Shown: positions 1-8,972 of the stretch, one piece after another | Layout of the letters: the number at the start of each line of letters is the position of its first letter | How positions within the stretch are numbered: position 1 is the stretch's first letter | Assembly (NCBI GenBank): GCA_037447605.1 | Contig: CM074809.1 | Span: forward strand, 3,436,801 to 3,466,270 | Direction of reading: 5' to 3' | Source: Zygnema circumcarinatum | Lineage: Eukaryota; Streptophyta; Zygnematophyceae; Zygnematales; Zygnemataceae | DNA length: 29,470 nucleotides | Notes under the pieces: generated by a model | Databases searched by the model: none | Told to the model about the DNA's origin: nothing | Seen by the model: the letters and a program-made list of their open reading frames with translations, nothing else | Program-made: the position numbers and the translations under genes

Positions 1-107
1 AGGGGGGATGGGGGAGGGAGGGAGGAGGGGGGAGGGAGGAGGGAGGAGGGAGGAGGGAGGAGGGAGGAGGGGAGGAGGGAGGAGGGAGGAGGGAGGGGGG
101 GGTCTCT
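1..107. repeat. Purine-only GGGAGGA-type low-complexity tract
   Basis: The plus strand is almost entirely G and A, built from GGGAGGA/GGAGGAGG units, and ends in a run of nine or more G before ordinary sequence begins. The tract is purine-only with mirror symmetry, so it could form triplex or G-quadruplex structures. It is cut by the left window edge. Reading frames across it are repeat artefacts. Confidence 0.85.
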
Positions 108-262
108 TTAGGGTTTTGAAATTTCTTCGGGTCACGCGACAGAACGAGAATTTAAGACAATCTGAGGGCTCTTATTCTAGTTTCATCATGATTGCTGATT
201 TTTAGAATATTTTAGGGCTAAGAAAATAAGTGAGAGGTCTGTAAGAGTTTAAATAGACGTGT

Positions 263-1203
263 CTAGCCGTACTCTTGAAGCTGCATTTCCAGAGTTAGTG
301 TTTGACGCGAAATCGAGAAATGAACTGAATATTTGTCAGGAATAACTTCAAAAGCATCATTCAAACTCACAGAATCTTGATGCGAGATTTCTCCTCCACT
401 ATTATCAGCTTCAGGAACTCCATCACGCGTCCTTCCACTGAAAGTTGCATTCATACACAGAAAAATGATCAAAAGAATACAACGGCATTTGCCCTTCCTT
501 AATTTCATCTATTTCCCTTGTCTACGTTCACGCATCATGAACTTATGCACCTACTCCTACACCAATCAATTTTGATGTTAACCTTCAAATTTCCCTTCAA
601 GAGTTGCTGCAGCCAAGCTGCCATGCAAAGCAGATTCAAAGCTCCCTTACCGAATGCCGTCTTTCTTCTCCGCCTTGTCTCTCTCTCCATCGGAACTCCT
701 CCCTCCCTCCGCTTCTCTCACTGCAGCTTCATGTTGTCGGAACTGCTCTAAAGTCAACACTCCCGCAGAGCCCCTGCTGCCAACCTCCGGAAGCGTCCTC
801 CGAGCCCGAGTGAAGTCCACCTGCTCAGCCCTGCCATGGCCAGGTTGCTTATTTCAAGGAGAGAACAAACCTGCATTCCGAGACAAAGAGTATAAAAAGG
901 AGCATGAAACTGACTCCTGCTTCAACCAGCAGTGCAGAAAATAGGAATTTTGTAAGGAAAGATGTGGAGACAAGGGAGGGAGTGGGAATTTGACCTCTGT
1001 AAAGATGTAGAGAGCTGCTTTTGCAGGAGTTCCTTCAGTTTGGCTTCAGCATGCTGGAAAAGAGATTCATCCATGGCTTCCGGAGCCGCGCGATGCGGTC
1101 CTGCACGGGAGAAAGAGCTGCTCCTGTAGAGTTGAGGCTCATTGTTAGCAGCCATGGCTTCCTCTCCATACTCCCAAGACTGCATGCCGTCGCCTCTTTC
1201 CAT
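263..1203 (-). CDS. Unrecognised three-exon gene
   Basis: I do not recognise the product. Three minus-strand exons join in phase: 1203-995 (ATG at 1203, or an in-frame ATG at 1155), 830-651 and 437-263. Donors are AG|GTCAAA and CG|GTAAGG; acceptors are GGCAG|G and TTTCAG|T. Together they give 187 residues. The protein is hydrophilic and charged. The middle of exon 1 looks helical (ESLFQHAEAKLKELLQKQL), and exon 2 is rich in Arg, Glu and Lys. A consensus-like donor, GTGAGT, lies at 370-365 inside exon 3, so the protein may continue elsewhere instead of stopping at 263. No signal peptide, membrane segment or known motif is visible. The phase agreement across both introns is the main support. 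A chance alignment of open frames cannot be excluded. Confidence 0.42.
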
Positions 1204-1461
1204 GCAGCCACGGCAGTGCCCTGTTGGAAGCTCGAGAAAGATACGAGCGAAATTGATCTTTGGGAATCGTATTAAGCAAAAGGAGTCGTGCAGATGCAGA
1301 ATGAGAGGCAGATTTGAACGTGGACAAAGAAGAATATAAAGGAGATAGATACGTTGTAGAGGGAATAGCCTTCTGGAACGACCTTGAGAGTATCCTGTCT
1401 ACACTAGTTCGCTTTTTAGGGTTAAGGTTCAAACAAACCTTCTGCAAATCGTTCAGACGCG

Positions 1462-1960
1462 GAAACCCTAACCCTAATCCTGCCCTGACCCGGACCCTCA
1501 CCCTTGCCTGACCCTGATCCTCATCCTCACTCTAACACTAACCTTCACCTTGCCCTGACCAACCCTAACCCTAATTCTAACCCTAACCCTAACCCTAACC
1601 CTAACCCTAACCCTAACCCTAACCCTAACCCTAACCCTAACCCTAACCCTAACCCTAACCCTAACCCTAACCCTAACCCGAACCCTAACCCTAACCCTAA
1701 CCCTAACCCTAACCCTAACCCTAACCCTAACCCTAACCCTAACCCTAACCCTAACCCTAACCCTAACCCTAACCCTAACCCTAACCCTAACCCTGACCCT
1801 AACCCTAACCCTGACCCTAACCCTAACCCTAACCCTAACCCTAACCCTAACCCTAACCCTAACCCTAACCCTAACCCTAACCCTAACCCTAACCCTAACC
1901 CTCACCCTAAACCTAAACCTAACCTTACCCTAATCCTAACCTTAGCCCTAACCCTAACAA
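1462..1960. repeat. Interstitial telomere-like array (CCCTAA)n
   Basis: Degenerate CCCTAA-like units begin near 1465. From about 1570 to 1905 the array is nearly perfect, with over fifty consecutive CCCTAA hexamers and only a few variants (CCCGAA near 1678, CCCTGA near 1795 and 1812). It decays again to CCCTAAA, CCTTAC and similar units by 1960. The plus strand is the C-rich strand. Unique sequence with a probable gene lies to the left and genes lie to the right, so as assembled this is an internal array and not a chromosome end. The long Arg-Val and Asn-Pro reading frames across it are artefacts. Confidence 0.95.
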
Positions 1961-2629
1961 TTCATGGCTGATTTCATGAGGCTTAGATTTTTGTGACAGA
2001 TTCCAAGTTTCAAAAGTCGAACATGAGCAGTACATGTATGATTCCAGAACAACATTAGGGTTTTGCATGCTGCGCTCATCGAGATGTCCATGTGGCCACT
2101 GCGAATTTCACTTTTTCATGAATTTTTGTGTACTAAACCGTGCGTTGAATGTATAGGAACATGTTTAAAAATTAAAAAATTTGTAATGTTTTTTGCGGCT
2201 TCATGTTTGATACCTTGAAACGTTTTACATCTCCAGGCTTCAGGTTAAAGCGATGTTGATTAACTGAATGACCCATTCAAAGAATCAGAGAGTTTGCGCC
2301 TTCAAGGCTTTCACTGGATTCATTCAAGATCTAGGGTTCAGGATCTGAAATTTCAGGGCTCGCATTTTCCGTTGAATGCAAGACAACTCCTTCCGTGCTC
2401 CTCAAAAGTAAAAGTTTGCATATTCTTGAAACAGAAGCCTTCCCCCATTCACATTGAAACCATCCACCCTCTCATCCGCACCAAGAGCATCAAAACTCGA
2501 TCACTCATTTTATTACTCAAAATGAATACAGAAAAAAAAAAAAAAATGTAAAGAATTCCAAAACCCTGCTTACAAATATAGACCTTTCTCTATAATAATA
2601 ATAATATACACAGATGCAGGCGAGAGCGG
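1961..2629. other. Intergenic, includes haemoglobin 3' untranslated region
   Basis: AT-rich sequence between the telomere-like array and the haemoglobin stop codon. I see no coding exon. An A14 run at about 2530-2545 and a short ATA run near 2594-2606 lie just downstream of the haemoglobin stop (minus strand). They probably fall in its 3' untranslated region. Confidence 0.5.
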
Positions 2630-4489
2630 TCAGGCCCCCCCCAGGTGCTTCCCTCCATAGCCCACGATCCTCTCCCTGTTTACGAGCTCCTTTCCGGCCA
2701 CCAGGAAGTACGCGGTGTGCCTGCACATGCAGAAGCAGACGATCCTTAAAAATCGAAATACTTCGAACCTTTCCAAAACTCTTGAAGCCCACACTGTGTC
2801 CAAAACACAAACACAAACACGGAACCCTCAGATGCACACAGCAAGTGATGTTCATGCATGTATGGATGTATGCATGTATGCATGTATGCATGAATGTATG
2901 TATGCATGCATGTATGTTTGTATGCATGTATGCATGTATGTATGCATGGATGCATGCTCACTCCATCACTCATACATACATGCATGCATGTATGAGTGAT
3001 GTTCATGCATGTATGGATGTATGCATGTATGCATGTATGCATGAATGTATGTATGCATGCATGCATGTATGTATGTATGTATGTATGCATGCATGCTCAC
3101 TACATCACTCACAAACCGCATCATCATCCTGCCCCCCCCCCCCTTCCCCCATGCTGTCTGTCTCTCTGTGTGTCCACCTGAAGAACTTCATCATGCGGTC
3201 CTTGGAGTCCGCGTCGATCTCGCGCGTCTCGTCGAGCGCCGCCGCCATGTGCGCGAGCCACCGCTCCGCCGCGGGGGGGGTCACGGCGTACGGCCCGTGC
3301 CGCCCGATCAGGGCGGGGTGGCCTGCACTTGCACACACGCACATTGCTAGTTGCTTTAATCCTGAAGAATTCTAACCCTAACCCTCAATCTTCAAGGCCT
3401 TGACCTTAACCCTAAAGCTGAACCCTCAGCGCTAACCATCACGCTAAATCTGAACATCCCCTAGCCCTAACCCTAATGCTAACACTAACCCTAAGCCTAA
3501 TGCTAACCCTCTCGTGTTAACACTAACCCTAATCCAGCCCTAGTCATAATCTTAACCCTAACGTTAAACCTAAGCCCAACCCTCATTCTAACCCTAATCC
3601 TAACCCTACCCTAAACCTAACTCCCAATTCTAGCCCTGGCCCTGACATGGCCTTCCAAGTCTCCCAAAAGAAGGCGCTTCCTACCTTTGCGCTGCGAGTA
3701 GAGAGGGGGTCCCCCCATGCGCTGAATGAAAAACTCGTACTGATTCTGAATGGCTTCTTCCTTAGTGGAGCTCGAAAATATGCTCCTGAACCCTTCATCT
3801 TCATCCGCATAAACCCTAACAGCCACAACCCCTCCCGCGCCGCCGCAAGCTGCATGTCAGTTGTGAAGTAAATGGGGGTTACCAATTTGAAGGGAGCGTT
3901 CGACTGAAGTTTGGTTAACCCAACTAACCATAAACCTAACTCAAAAACTTAATCTTAAACCCTAAACCCTGAGTCTAACTCTCAACCCTAAGCTCCGACC
4001 CTAGTTCTAGCACTAAAACCTCAAACCCTCAACCGTCTCACCAGCTCCAACACCGAACCCCCTGACCCTAAACCTTGACCATAGTTTTAACACCTTGTCC
4101 TAAATCCCAAAACCCTGATCAACACCAGACCCAAACCCTAACCCTAAATCCTAAACCGCAGACCAAAACCTTAGCCCATACGCAACCTCTGACTCTTAAC
4201 CTACATCTTACACTCAGCCCTACCCTATAACCTTAACACCCTAAACCCCTACCCTGAACCACGCACACCAAGCCCTAATCCGTAAACCCTCAACCCTAAT
4301 CCTAAACCCTCAACCCTAAACCCTAAACCCTGAACCCCTTGAGGCCGCTGACCGGTTGTAGAAGTGCGTGGAGAGGCGCACGAAGGCGGCCTGTCCGAGG
4401 CGGCCGTACAGGTCCGCGCTGTCCAGCGAGAAGGCCTCCTCCAGCGGCACGCCGCTCGCCGCCGACGCGCGCTCCTGCAGGGACTGCAT
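2630..4489 (-). CDS. GLB3: Truncated haemoglobin, plant GLB3 (group II) type
   Basis: Small haem protein of the 2-on-2 globin fold; group II members bind oxygen and other diatomic ligands, and the physiological role is unsettled. Four exons join in phase: 4489-4353, 3815-3685, 3322-3178 and 2720-2630, giving 167 residues against roughly 175 for plant GLB3. The start MQSLQERAS matches the N-terminus I know for land-plant GLB3, so the ATG at 4489 is well supported. Expected haem-pocket residues are present: B10 Tyr44 (HFYNRVY), CD1 Phe59 (RSIF), F8 proximal His98 (ALIGRHGPY) and G8 Trp111 (ERWLAHM). The near-invariant stretch [18 protein letters not shown] spans the exon 2/3 junction. The C-terminus after [12 protein letters not shown] is short and unlike that of land plants. 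Introns 1 and 2 are largely degenerate telomere-like repeat and intron 3 holds an ATGC/ATGT minisatellite, yet the coding sequence is intact. Exons 1 and 3 are GC-rich. Confidence 0.93.
2844..3113. repeat. ATGC/ATGT minisatellite, two 151-bp tandem units
   Basis: Tetranucleotide-like TATG/CATG repeats organised in two longer units. A segment starting AGTGATGTTCATGCATG at 2844 restarts at 2995, an offset of 151 bp. The first 65 or so bases of the two copies are identical; both end in ATGCATGCTCACT(C/A)CATCACTCA. The repeat lies inside intron 3 of the haemoglobin gene. Met/Cys-rich reading frames across it are not genes. Confidence 0.9.
3362..3645. repeat. Degenerate telomere-like repeat in haemoglobin intron 2
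   Basis: The plus strand carries scattered CCCTAACCCTAA, CCCTAATGCTAA and CCCTAAGCC units; the minus (sense) strand is therefore TTAGGG-like. The tract fills most of intron 2 (3323-3684). Many units differ by one or two bases, which suggests an old array. Confidence 0.88.
3925..4345. repeat. Degenerate telomere-like repeat in haemoglobin intron 1
   Basis: Mixed CCCTAA and CCCTAAA units with many substitutions, clearest at 4270-4335, where CCCTAAACCCT repeats. G-rich TTTAGGG/TTAGGG is on the sense strand of the haemoglobin gene. The intron (3816-4352) also ends in this motif: its 3' splice site reads CTGTTAG|GG. Confidence 0.88.
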
Positions 4490-4493
4490 CGAC

Positions 4494-4790
4494 CCTCAAC
4501 CCGTCCTCAACAGTAAACCCTGAACCCTTCCTGAACCCTCAACCCTAGACCCTAAACCCTTCCTGAACCCTCAACTCTAAACCCTGAGCCCTTTCTGAAC
4601 CCTGAACCCTAAACCCTTCCTGAAGCCTAAACCCTGACTCTGGACCCTTCCTGAACTCTAAACCCTGAACCCTTTCTGAACCCCGGACTTTTTTCTGAGC
4701 CCTCACCCCTCAACCCTGAACGCTGGACTCTTTCTGAACCCTGAACCCGACCCCTGAACTCTGAATATCTGAGCCCTGAACCCCTGAAGG
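4494..4790. repeat. Telomere-derived satellite upstream of haemoglobin
   Basis: Starts within about 5 bp of the haemoglobin ATG. Units such as CCCTAAACCCTTCCTGAACCCT and CCCTGAACCCTTTCTGAACCC recur with imperfect spacing of a few tens of bases. They mix CCCTAAA with a CTGAACCC variant. The tract must contain the haemoglobin 5' untranslated region, a 5' intron or its promoter. Confidence 0.8.
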
Positions 4791-5112
4791 TCAGGCTCTG
4801 GGAACCGTCGGGTTCAGAGTGACCAGGCGAAAGCAACCTTCAGGAACCCTCGGGAAGGAACCAACGAAGGAGCCTTTGAGGCTGCCCGTATCCATGAGAT
4901 CTTGAGATAGATTTGAGAGGATCTCAAAAATTATAAATTAGATCCTGTCGAATCTTTCTGGTTTGTCTCGACCCCACAATCTAAAATAAAAGATAAGACG
5001 CTGGATACAGTCAAAGACATATCTGATTCGAAATCTACCCGATATCTTGACTTTTGAATTTTTTGTAGGACCGAGTTAGAGCCACAGTGAAGAGGCGTCA
5101 GCGAAAGGTTTA

Positions 5113-5183
5113 CAGCCAATCAAAAGCCACCGACAACACGTCCTGGTAATTCCTTCTGCGTCAGCAGTACGGTAATTTATAAG
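5113..5183 (+). promoter_or_regulatory. Possible core promoter of the BTB gene
   Basis: A CCAAT box (AGCCAATCAAAAG, about 5113-5125) is followed some 55 bp later by TTTATAAGG (about 5177-5185), a TATA-like element on the plus strand. Between them lies CTGCGTCAGCA, an ACGT/AP-1-like motif. The following 100 bp contain no ATG and end at GGAG|GTTTAGGG (about 5292), a possible donor of an intron in the 5' untranslated region. This is inferred from motif spacing only. Confidence 0.4.
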
Positions 5184-5287
5184 GCACTGCATCTTTGTCG
5201 TTTAGCTAAAGCATTCAAATATCGGCACTTCGTCGGCGCATCGGCTGTGACCGGCAAAGAAACTTGCCGGTGCCGCCTTACTTTCGC

Positions 5288-5612
5288 CGGGTGGCTGGAG
5301 GTTTAGGGGCAGTTTTTAGGGTTAAGGGTTCACGATTTAGGGTTGTAGGATGTAGGATGTAGGGTGTAGGGTTGAAGTTGGAGGGTCAGGATTTAGGGTT
5401 TTGGGTTTAGGTTGAAGGGTGAAAGGGTAAGGGATGAGGGTCAGGGTCAGGGTTTAGGTTTAGTGTCAGGGTTTAGGTTTAGGGTTTAGGGTTTAAGGTG
5501 AAGGGCTCAGGGTCTAGGGTCACAAGATTTAGGGGTTTAGGATCTAGGTGTGAAGGGTTCAGGGTTTAGAGTCAAGTTTAGGGGTACACGGTTTAGAGTT
5601 GAAGGGTTTATC
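5288..5612. repeat. Telomere-like repeat in opposite orientation
   Basis: Here the plus strand is G-rich: TTTAGGGTT, GGGTTTAGG, TTTAGGGTCA and similar units, the reverse of the tracts at 3.3-4.8 kb. It is followed by CTCTCACACTTTCACAG at about 5619-5636, which looks like a 3' splice site. The block may therefore be an intron in the 5' untranslated region of the BTB gene, bounded by GGAG|GTTTAG and TTTCACAG|CC. A short block of opposite sense (AAACCCTA units) returns at 5815-5878. Confidence 0.8.
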
Positions 5613-5888
5613 GTTTGCTCTCTCACACTTTCACAGCCATTCTTCGGCGCGAGTGAGGAGCCATCCGAGATAAATGTCTTTTTTCTTGCATGGTTCGGGC
5701 GCATGCTCGAGCCGCCTCAGAAATTTGATCGATCTGAGACGGAGGGCGCGAGGATGATGTAGTCGGTCGCTGTGCAGGGCCTGAAAAAAATCACATAAGC
5801 ATTTCAGAAAACCATACGAACCCTAGAAACCCTAAAAACTCTGAAAACCCTACAAAAAACCCTAAAAACCCTAAAAGTTTTCTTCGGC

Positions 5889-7257
5889 ATGTCCGATGTG
5901 GAGATTTTAGATTGCTTCAAGAATGAGAGGAGGATCCCTAACATACGCAGAGAGGGGGGAGCGGCATCTTCATCGGAGGGCCCGTCTTTGGGGGTGCCTC
6001 CGTCAGACATGGGAGAGCATTTTGGAGTACTTTTAGAGACGGGATTTGGGTCGGATGTGGTGGTGGAAGTGGAGGGAGAAGCGTTTGGAGCACACAAGTT
6101 GGTTCTGGCTGCAAGATCGCCGGTTTTTAAGGCTCAACTTGTGGGGCCTATGAGGGAACGAAATGGCGAAAAATTGCTGGTGGAGGAGATGCAAGCGCCT
6201 GTATTTAAAGTGGGTGTTCGCTGCTTTTTGAGTCGTTTAAAGAGTTTTTTCGTGGGAATTGGGTGTGCCTGAGTCCTGGTGAATGGGTAGGGGTAGTTGC
6301 TGCATCTCACTTGAAGAACGGCCTGTCAATTGCGTCAGATTGTGAGACTATTGGGGGATATCTTGTTCACTCGTAGGGGCTACTTTGGGCGTTTATGTCT
6401 GTGTTCCTGTTTTGTATGTCTCCACTTCGAGTGCTTGTAAGGAAGATCCTGGGTGCTATGCTTTAGATAAAGGTACCTGTTTCCAATCACTGTCAGGCTG
6501 CATCCATAGTGATTTTATACATTTCACGACAATTCCCACAGGAACTTAGGTCTTTGCTGACAACCTGTTTCGGGGCGAACGAATGACAGGCAATGCTGCA
6601 TTTCATCTACAAGGATACATTACCAGATACGCCCGATTTGACAGGGTCCTCCTTAGCCTCGGCATCCACTCTTATGGCCCAACATTTGCTTGCAGCTGCG
6701 GATCGATACGCCTTAGATCGCTTGCGCCTTATGTGTGAATCCAAACTCAGCGAGGAGGTTAGTATAGACACAGTGGGAACAACCCTTGCTCTGGCTGAGC
6801 AGCATCACGCCGATCAATTGAAGAGAGTTTGTTTGAAGTTTGCTGCAGCCAATTTGAAAGGTAATGCTCTCAAATCTCGAGTCTGCCTTCAGACTCCAAA
6901 GGCTGAGCGAAAAATTAAAGAAAACATGCTTCCTTTTTCCCTGACATAAAAAAAAGTTTCTATTGCTTACTGCAGACATTCAACGTCGATTGATTGTGTC
7001 TGCGTTTCCCCCGTTGTCCTCACCAGGCTGTGCTTGTTGTGTTCGCGTGTGCAGCGGTGATGGACACGGAGGGGTTCGAGTATTTGAGAGAAAGCTGCCC
7101 CTCGTTGCAGGCGGAGCTGCTGAGGACTGTGGCGGGCGTTGGGACCAGCAGCGCGGGCAGCGAGGAGGGGCAGCCCCCCCGGGGACGCGCCTCGGTCTGG
7201 AGCCAACACGCAGACGGAGCCGACGGCAACAACCGGAGGGTGCGGCAGCGCATGTGA
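5889..7257 (+). CDS. BTB/POZ-BACK protein, BPM-like
   Basis: Likely substrate receptor for CUL3-type ubiquitin ligases, by analogy with plant BPM proteins. Three exons join in phase: 5889-6209, 6590-6860 and 7055-7257, giving 264 residues. Residues 36 to about 150 match the BTB domain of BPM proteins ([28 protein letters not shown], then HFIYKDTLP after the first splice). The region [20 protein letters not shown] and the following [19 protein letters not shown] belong to the BTB end and BACK region. [15 protein letters not shown] is the typical C-terminal signature. The MATH domain that precedes BTB in BPM proteins is not visible upstream: the 40 residues before BTB are low-complexity. The ATG at 5889 is the first in frame. 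An alternative 5' splice to the acceptor at about 5950 (CATACGCAG|AGAGG) would change the N-terminus. The tail after about residue 220 is Gly/Ser/Arg-rich and not conserved. Confidence 0.85.
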
Positions 7258-7562
7258 GAGAAGGGAGCACGGGGACCGACCCTCCTCTCCACTGGGTCAG
7301 TTTGTACAGACGAAACGGAAAGGGGAAAAGCTGAGGACGAGAATTGAAGCAGCAACAGCGCATCTGTGGGTGCTCGCTGAGATGAGCAAAAAGCAAAAAG
7401 TCTGGTTGCACCCACCAACGTTTTTATGCGCTAACATCACTTTTATTTTTTTACCATATAGCGTGAATTTCATATGGCGGCACTTTTTTGTTTTGCCAAC
7501 ATTGGGGAAGGAGCGAAAGTAAAAGAATAGAAAGTAGCATTGACCTCACGATGGCGAGGCCA
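7258..7562. other. Convergent 3' region
   Basis: Sequence between the BTB stop codon and the 3' end of the tentative minus-strand membrane-protein gene. It probably holds the facing 3' untranslated regions. I see no further exon or RNA gene in it. Confidence 0.4.
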
Positions 7563-8954
7563 TCAAATGTACATAAACCAGCATCGCCAGCATGGGGAAC
7601 CACAAGGAACTTGTCGCAAAGGACCTAAGCACAAAGTAAGAGGCGTACAATGTGCGAGCCACGTTCCCATACATAGAGAGACACGTGTGCCGTTCTTAAG
7701 CACTAAGGCTGCCCAGCTGGCGAGAAATGCTACATAGAACACACTATCCCAAACAACTGTGACATTACGCCACAAGCTCGCCTTAAGTTCTTATGTTATT
7801 GTCAACATTAGTGACACACTTTCAGATTTAGATTCATGTCTAGATTCGCCAGAAACGTTATCAAACATCTGGTCTGTACGATTATTCCAAAAAATTGAAG
7901 ACCTCAAATCAGTCACGATAACAAAAGAAAACATTTCCTGCAATTCTCCTCTACAAGAAATGGGTCATGTGCCTTTCCCTCCCAAAAACAGCAACAATTC
8001 AGCAGCAGCAATTCCGTGCTCATTTATACACATTAATGCAAAAATTAACGTCAGCCTCCACGCAGGTTCACTCCACCTGCACATATTCAGTTGCCTGGTA
8101 CGGACGCAAGTGGCTCTGTTCCAAGTACTCTGGAAGCTTCAGTTGTGGGAGGAGGAAGGGCGGCCTGGAGCCTTTCCTGCTTGCGTACCAGAGAGCCACT
8201 CCGCATATAACACCCATCCCCAGTACGAGGTACAGCTTGTGGCGCTGAGAGGATGCCACCATGGACTGCCAGGTGCCTGCTTCGCTCACAACAACACGTT
8301 CAAGGAATTTAGGGTTTCGAATTTGACATCCTCAGGGTTGGCATCACTACAGTTGGTAGGATGGAGGTGAGGTTGATTAGGTGAATTAGGTGCTTAAAGA
8401 CTTTGAATTCGGCTTAACCTCGTTGGCTTTCGCTTGCTTCACGACCCTTAAGATTTTGAAATCTCTTGAGATTTTTCTGAGCTTGTGAGGTGTTTCTGAT
8501 TTTGAAGGTTCCAACAGAAATCGGAGTGAAAGGACTAGTTTTTTTCTTGATACGATGTACATAGTGAGATGACGGGGATCTTATGACTGGAATTGATTCC
8601 GGGGTAGCGCTCCCTCTTCTTGATTCTCTTGCTGATAAAAAATTTCATTGGAAAAAAGGACTGAAAAGTGGACAGAAACGTACGTGATCTTCGTGCTCGG
8701 CGAGCTATCACTTCAATCTCCTCTGCCCCGAGAAGCTGCCCCACTGGGAATCCTGAATTTGAAAAAAGCACGTTCAGTCCTGTTCTATGCATTACTCCGA
8801 CCTTTCCTGAACCATCTCAAGACTACAACACCTCAAACTTTATGCAAGCCGCGCGCAGTGGGTTCAATTTCTCGTCATGAAGGTCAGGATAACTTAGAGC
8901 CAGGAAAATCTCATGTTTCTTGTCAGGAGAAGGAGAATCCACGAAAGGATGCAT
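7563..8954 (-). CDS. Tentative small membrane protein
   Basis: Not recognised. Four minus-strand exons join in phase: 8954-8832 (ATG start), 8735-8684, 8276-8077 and 7781-7563, giving 197 residues. Donors are GAG|GTGTTG, CAC|GTACGT and CAG|GTGGAG; acceptors are GGCAG|C, AGCAG|GC and TTAAG|GC. The first 60 residues are acidic to basic and helical-looking (LLGAEEIEVIARRARRSR). A hydrophobic segment follows (LYLVLGMGVICGVALWY, about 75-91), then a Pro/Leu linker, then a second hydrophobic stretch (VVWDSVFYVAFLASWAALVL). This suggests one or two membrane spans. The last 35 codons are Cys/Trp-rich and another frame there also looks membrane-like, so a further short intron or frameshift is possible. 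The start lies only 19 bp downstream of the probable stop of the F-box gene, so the two might instead be one transcription unit. Confidence 0.42.
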
Positions 8955-8972
8955 GGTAGGATTTTTAGTGGT

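Noticed and set aside
1498-1971. Long Arg-Val and Asn-Pro dipeptide frames
   Set aside because: They are translations of the CCCTAA hexamer array, open in several frames on both strands.
2746-3375. Met/Cys/His-rich frames on both strands
   Set aside because: They are translations of the ATGC/ATGT minisatellite inside haemoglobin intron 3; the real exons flank it.
5550-5762. Possible remnant of a MATH domain upstream of the BTB gene
   Set aside because: The readable part (SEINVFFLAWFGRMLEPP) has at best faint resemblance to MATH, and half the frame is telomere-like repeat. It was not called.
7790-7937. Open minus-strand frame as an extra exon of the membrane-protein gene
   Set aside because: Joining it downstream would need an intron of about 30 nt or a phase break. 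Skipping it gives a normal intron with matching phase.
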